From Pseudoflavonifractor phocaeensis (lineage in GTDB: Bacteria; Bacillota; Clostridia; Oscillospirales; Oscillospiraceae): a stretch of DNA of 44,149 nt. Every line of letters begins with the position of its first letter. Within the stretch, counting starts at the first letter, position 1. A program made the translations under genes and the position numbers. The stretch lies in the NCBI RefSeq assembly GCF_016901955.1, contig NZ_JACJLC010000025.1, positions 1-44,149 of the forward strand, in the 5' to 3' direction. The notes beneath the pieces were generated by a model. It was not told the origin of the DNA, did not search any database, and saw only the letters and a program-made list of their open reading frames with translations. Below, piece after piece: positions 40,717 through 44,149 of this stretch.

Positions 40717-40861
40717 GGGCAGCGCCTCCGTTGTTTGATTTGGTTTGATTGTAACTGACTGGGGAGGAGTCGTCAATGATTGCTCAAAAACTGCAAGCTA
40801 TTTGGAGCTAAAATGCCTGTATGGAGTTGCCGGCAGGTAGTCAGCTATGCTATTCTGTTTT

Positions 40862-40889
40862 TTGGTTAGCTAAGGCTAACGATTATAAA
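40862..40889 (+). promoter_or_regulatory. GTTAGC box L and likely promoter of ECF cassette 3
   Basis: The box GTTAGCTAAGGCTAAC (40865-40880) has both half-sites intact. It lies between a weak -35 TTGGTT (40862-40867) and TATAAA (40884-40889), 16 bases apart, so it overlaps the -35 and fills the spacer, like box H. The start codon is 17 bases after the -10, so this promoter would give a very short leader. Confidence 0.68.
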
Positions 40890-40905
40890 CAGGAGGAATT
40901 TCAAT

Positions 40906-41508
40906 ATGTCTCAATCATTGGAACAGGGAAAACGCAAACTGACTGCCAAAGACGCCATCACCGCCGGCGCACTGGGGGCGGTGTGCATTGCCATTCGCTT
41001 CCTTTTTATGCTGGTGGGCGGTGTCAGCCCCTACGTATGGTTTGCTACCCACTTTATTGATGCCATTCTGATCGGGCCAGTGTTCATGCTGATGGTGGCC
41101 AAAGTGCGGAAAAACGGCCCTTTTCTTCTCACCAGCCTGATCACCGGCGTGGTGCTGGTGGCTGCTACCTGGATGTTCCCCATCACAGGACTGGTGGGAG
41201 GAATCCTGTGTGAGCTGTGCCTGCGAGCTGGACAGTTCCGGCGGAAAAGCTGGCTGATGCTGGGCTTTTTCTGTTTCAATCTGGGCTTTATCGGGGACTT
41301 TCTGCCCCTCTGGTTTACCAAAGAGAGCTATTTGGAGTATGCCGCCCAGATGATGGACGCTGGCTATATGGCCACGATGGAGGGCCTGCTGACCTGGCCG
41401 GTGTTCGGGGTCATTGTACTGAGCATTCTGGTGGGTTCTGTTCTGGGGTCCTTGCTGGGTATGAAGCTCATGCGTAAGCATTTTGTCAAGGCCGGGCTGG
41501 CCCAATGA
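40906..41508 (+). CDS. ECF transporter S component, MptD family (cassette 3)
   Basis: A 200-residue membrane protein with the MptD layout: KDAITAGALGAVCIAIRF at the N-terminus, AGQFRRKSWLMLGFFCFNLG in the middle and MKLMRKHFVKAGLAQ at the end. The docking helix differs from cassettes 1 and 2 (AGALGAVCIA for GIFSAI), so it is the most divergent S component. ATG at 40906 has AGGAGG at 10 bases. It overlaps ecfT by four bases. Box L and an AraC gene lie upstream. The substrate is undefined. Confidence 0.87.
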   Translation: MSQSLEQGKRKLTAKDAITAGALGAVCIAIRFLFMLVGGVSPYVWFATHFIDAILIGPVFMLMVAKVRKNGPFLLTSLITGVVLVAATWMFPITGLVGGILCELCLRAGQFRRKSWLMLGFFCFNLGFIGDFLPLWFTKESYLEYAAQMMDAGYMATMEGLLTWPVFGVIVLSILVGSVLGSLLGMKLMRKHFVKAGLAQ

Positions 41509-42197
41509 GGACGAAGAATATTTACCCTTCTTTTCTCGATCCTCGAACCAAGATTCTAATCTGGCTGTTGGCCAATGTGGTGGTGTTCACCTGGAGTCCT
41601 GCGGTTTTCCAGCTCGGTGTCATGGTAGCCTATTTGATTCTCTTTCTGGTAGAACGGAAAGGTACCATGCTGGGAGGGCTGCTGGCGACATATCTGGCTA
41701 TCCTGGCGATACAATACTGGCTGTTGCCGCTGTTGCCCGGCTCTTTGGCTACGGTCTTTGCTACGGTGACCTACTTCATTCTGGTGTTCCCCTGTATTGC
41801 CGGCGGTGCCTATCTGATTGCCACCACCAGCGTCAGCCAGTTCATGGCTGCTTTGGAGAGGATGGGCGCTCCTCGGAGTTTTTCTATTACCCTTGCGGTG
41901 ACGCTGCGCTTTCTGCCTGCACTTCGGCAGGATTTGCGCCATATCCGGGATGCCATGGCCCTTCGGAATATCCGTGGTTTTGAGGAGAAACTGGAGTGCA
42001 TTTATGTACCAATGCTCATGGGGGCAGCCCAGACAGCAGAAGAACTCAGCGAATCCGCCACCGCTCGGGGCATCGAGTACCCAGGAAAGATGTCCTCCTG
42101 GCGGCCCATCGGATTTCACATCCAGGATGTGGTGGTCACACTACTGTTTCTGGCCCTCTGCGTGGGCGGGATCTGCTGCAAGGGGGTGTTGCCATGA
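41505..42197 (+). CDS. ECF transporter transmembrane component T (cassette 3)
   Basis: A 230-residue EcfT protein: FLDPRTKILIWLLAN first helix, several further helices, and coupling motifs RDAMALRNIRGFEEK (about residues 148-162) and ESATARGIEYP (about 183-193), the latter with the classical A-R-G. ATG at 41505 and TGA at 42195-42197 each overlap the neighbouring gene by four bases. The protein would link the S component to the double ATPase. Confidence 0.92.
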   Translation: MRTKNIYPSFLDPRTKILIWLLANVVVFTWSPAVFQLGVMVAYLILFLVERKGTMLGGLLATYLAILAIQYWLLPLLPGSLATVFATVTYFILVFPCIAGGAYLIATTSVSQFMAALERMGAPRSFSITLAVTLRFLPALRQDLRHIRDAMALRNIRGFEEKLECIYVPMLMGAAQTAEELSESATARGIEYPGKMSSWRPIGFHIQDVVVTLLFLALCVGGICCKGVLP

Positions 42198-43591
42198 TTA
42201 GCTTTGACCATGTGACCTATGCTTATGAGGGCAAGGAGACGCCAAGCCTTCGGGACTGCACCTTTTCTGTGAAACCGGGGGAACTTATCCTGCTCACCGG
42301 TGAGAGCGGCTGCGGCAAGACCACAATCATCAAGCTCGTCAATGGCCTGCTTCAGCATACTGGAGGTGGGACGCTGGCGGGAACTGTTATGGTTGGCGGC
42401 CAGGATGTGGCACAGACCCCGCTGTGGGAATTGGCGCGGACGGTGGGCTCGGTGTTTCAGAACCCCAAGTCCCAGTTCTTCAATCTGGACACCACCAGCG
42501 AGGTACTTTTTGGGCTGGAGAGTCGTGGAGCGTCCCACGATGAAATGGCACAGGCTCTGGAATCCGCCGCCCAAGTCTGCGGAGTGGGGCCGCTGCTGGA
42601 GCGGAGCATTTTTGCTCTGTCCGGTGGAGAGAAACAGCGCATTGCCTGCGCCAGCGCCTGGGCCATGGGGCCGGAGCTGTTTGTACTGGACGAGCCTTCC
42701 TCCAATCTGGATGGGGAGGGTATCCGCCAGCTCCGGGAGATTCTGAAACAGCTGAAAAAGGCCAGGAAGACCGTGCTGATGGCAGAACACCGCCTTTGGT
42801 ACGCTGCGGATCTTGCTGATCGGGTGTTCTATCTGCGGGGTGGGCAGCTGCAACGGGAATATTCCGGGCAGAATTTCCTCACTCTGACCGAGAAGGAACG
42901 CCGCTCCATGGGACTGCGGAGCATTGCGGAGGTACCGGTGTCCTCGCCTGAGCCAAGCCCAACGACGGGAGCAGACGGTTTGATGGTTCGGGAGTTGCGG
43001 GCGACCTATAACGGTGCGGCTGTATGGGAGGGCGTATCCTTCCGTGCGCCCAGGGGACAAATTACCGCCATTACCGGCCAAAACGGGGCAGGCAAGACCA
43101 CCCTGGCCCGGTGTCTGTGCGGTTTGATGAAGGAACAAAGCGGTACAATTTTTTGGGATGGAAAGCCTCTGCGCCGAACGGAAAGAAGGCGGAAGGCGTT
43201 CCTAATCATGCAGGATGTGAACCTCCAGCTTTTTGGAGACAGCGTGCTGGCAGAGATCCGGCTGGGAAATACGGCCACAGAGCAGGAGGCTTTGACAACC
43301 TTGGGCCGAATGGATCTGGCTCAGTATGCGGATACTCACCCCATGGCTCTATCCGGCGGGCAGAAGCAGAGGCTGGCCGTTGCAGATGGCTATCTCAGCG
43401 GAAAGGAGCTGCTGATCTTTGATGAGCCTACCAGCGGACTTGACTATGGCCACATGCTGGAGGTGAGCCGACGCCTCCGGGAGTTAGCGGAGCAGGGGCT
43501 ATGTGTGGTGGTTATCACCCATGACGGAGAATTCCTGCGGGAGAGTGGGGCTTGGACGGCGGATTGGCTGCCAAATGACAAGCAGCCATGA
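42194..43591 (+). CDS. ECF transporter fused double ATPase (cassette 3)
   Basis: A 465-residue protein with two tandem ATPase domains. First: GESGCGKTT (about 37), LSGGEKQRIAC, FVLDEPSSNLD. Second: GQNGAGKTT (about 298), LSGGQKQRLAV, IFDEPTSGLD. All motifs are intact. The YAYEGKETPSLRDC opening and the NPKSQFFNLDT segment (Q-loop region) are shared with cassettes 1 and 2, as is the MQDVN-QLF element in the second domain. A DtxR-family gene follows after 45 bases without a visible terminator. Confidence 0.93.
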   Translation: MISFDHVTYAYEGKETPSLRDCTFSVKPGELILLTGESGCGKTTIIKLVNGLLQHTGGGTLAGTVMVGGQDVAQTPLWELARTVGSVFQNPKSQFFNLDTTSEVLFGLESRGASHDEMAQALESAAQVCGVGPLLERSIFALSGGEKQRIACASAWAMGPELFVLDEPSSNLDGEGIRQLREILKQLKKARKTVLMAEHRLWYAADLADRVFYLRGGQLQREYSGQNFLTLTEKERRSMGLRSIAEVPVSSPEPSPTTGADGLMVRELRATYNGAAVWEGVSFRAPRGQITAITGQNGAGKTTLARCLCGLMKEQSGTIFWDGKPLRRTERRRKAFLIMQDVNLQLFGDSVLAEIRLGNTATEQEALTTLGRMDLAQYADTHPMALSGGQKQRLAVADGYLSGKELLIFDEPTSGLDYGHMLEVSRRLRELAEQGLCVVVITHDGEFLRESGAWTADWLPNDKQP

Positions 43592-43636
43592 AGTGTCCAG
43601 GAAATAGCCGCCTACATAACGGAAGGGGGACTGTCT

Positions 43637-44032
43637 ATGCCTTTACGCAAATCGGGTGAAGATTATCTGGAGGCCATCCTTGTCCTCAAAAAGAAAAAGG
43701 GCATGGTGAGGTCTGCGGATGTGGCCCGACACTTGAAGGTGTCCAAACCCAGTGTGTGCCATGCGGTGGCTACACTAAAAAAGGGCGGCTTCCTACTCAT
43801 GGATGGAGATCACTTCCTGCACCTGACTGATCTCGGCCGTGAGGTTGCCGAGGATACCTACGAAAAGCATCTCTTTTTTACAGAGATACTTGTGGCAGCT
43901 GGTGTCGATCCTGTTACTGCCGAACGGGATGCCTGCCGGATTGAGCATGTAGTCAGCAAGGAAACCTTTGAGCGACTGAAAGCAACTCGTAAACTGAGTG
44001 GGAAAGCGGTGATATCATCGGACGAGTCATAA
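43637..44032 (+). CDS. Second DtxR-family metal-dependent regulator, hybrid metal site
   Basis: A 131-residue paralogue of the 7667 product with the same length and no SH3-like domain. DNA-binding part: SADVARHLKVSKPSVCHAVATLKK. By alignment the metal ligands are Asp9, Glu12, His78, Cys100, Glu103 and His104. The ACRIEH signature is the iron type, while Asp9 occupies the position where MntR has Asp8 and DtxR has Met10, so the site is a hybrid. ATG at 43637 with GGAAGGGGG about 8 bases upstream. It is the last gene of the ECF cassette 3 operon and therefore probably under box L, a feedback arrangement. Its own metal preference (Fe or Mn) cannot be settled from sequence. Confidence 0.92.
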   Translation: MPLRKSGEDYLEAILVLKKKKGMVRSADVARHLKVSKPSVCHAVATLKKGGFLLMDGDHFLHLTDLGREVAEDTYEKHLFFTEILVAAGVDPVTAERDACRIEHVVSKETFERLKATRKLSGKAVISSDES

Positions 44033-44034
44033 TT

Positions 44035-44149
44035 TTGGATCTGCACGAAAGAGATACGGAAGTTTTGGAGCAGATTCTGTCTATCCTCAAAAACCACCCT
44101 GAGATAGAAAAAATCGAGGTCGACGAGGAGCCGATGGTATCGCTCCCTG
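44035..44149 (+). CDS. Partial open frame at the right edge, unidentified
   Basis: From TTG at 44035 the frame reads LDLHERDTEVLEQILSILKN, then an acidic stretch (IEKIEVDEEPMV), and runs off the edge. The composition is protein-like (alternating charged and hydrophobic residues). No ribosome site, ATG or GTG is visible, and it starts right after the DtxR-family stop, so the true start could be elsewhere or it may be a gene remnant. No family recognised. Confidence 0.35.
   Translation, partial: MDLHERDTEVLEQILSILKNHPEIEKIEVDEEPMVSLP

Noticed and set aside
2587-40880. The recurring GTTAGC repeats as a CRISPR or mobile-element repeat family
   Set aside because: The copies are single, kilobases apart, palindromic with variable centres and tied to promoters, which fits operators.

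Overview
The window looks like chromosomal DNA of a gut Clostridia member (Oscillospiraceae-like). It is fairly GC-rich, has strong AGGAGG ribosome sites, dense ATGA-overlapped operons, and clostridial families such as DUF3793, DUF6110-like, MptD-type ECF S components and two-gene ABC transporter pairs. No rRNA, tRNA, insertion sequence, integrase or CRISPR array was seen. Almost every gene can be read as part of one iron (or related metal) acquisition island.

Layout. 1-2602 (minus): a FecCDE-type siderophore importer running off the left edge. 2746-5284 (minus): a P1B-type metal ATPase with two small partner proteins. 5321-7403 (minus): an AraC regulator, a flavodoxin and a DUF3793 protein. 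7667-8062 (plus): a short DtxR-family regulator. 8307-9390 (minus): a methyltransferase, an HMA metal-binding protein and a tiny membrane protein. 9575-18096: two ABC transporter pairs (IrtAB/YbtPQ-like) facing away from a divergent pair of TetR regulators. 18289-22397 (plus): a four-methyltransferase operon with a membrane protein and the relic of a ZIP metal transporter. 22535-29811 (plus): ECF cassette 1 (S, T, fused A-A), an AraC regulator and ABC pair 3. 29886-33891: an AraC regulator divergent from ECF cassette 2. 33945-39336: a hydrolase-AraC pair divergent from ABC pair 4. 39512-44032: an AraC regulator divergent from ECF cassette 3, which ends with a second DtxR-family gene.

The unifying signal is a 16-bp palindrome, consensus GTTAGC-N4-GCTAAC. 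It occurs 12 times, only in intergenic regions, and lies upstream of the FecCDE operon, the flavodoxin operon, both methyltransferase operons, three of the four ABC pairs and all three ECF cassettes. Where a sigma-70-like promoter can be seen, the box sits on the -10, the spacer or the start site, as expected for a metal-dependent repressor. The two DtxR-family proteins carry Cys-Arg-Ile-Glu-His, the iron-type metal-site signature of DtxR/IdeR, and are the obvious candidates to bind it.

My reading (inference) is a DtxR-controlled scavenging island. Several uptake routes (FecCDE, three ECF systems, four IrtAB-like pairs) are each tuned by a local AraC or TetR sensor. The methyltransferases and an esterase-like hydrolase may process what is imported. 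No siderophore synthetase is visible, so the cell probably uses compounds made by others or host-derived compounds. The ECF plus IrtAB-like plus AraC plus methyltransferase combination under one box is the candidate undescribed system.
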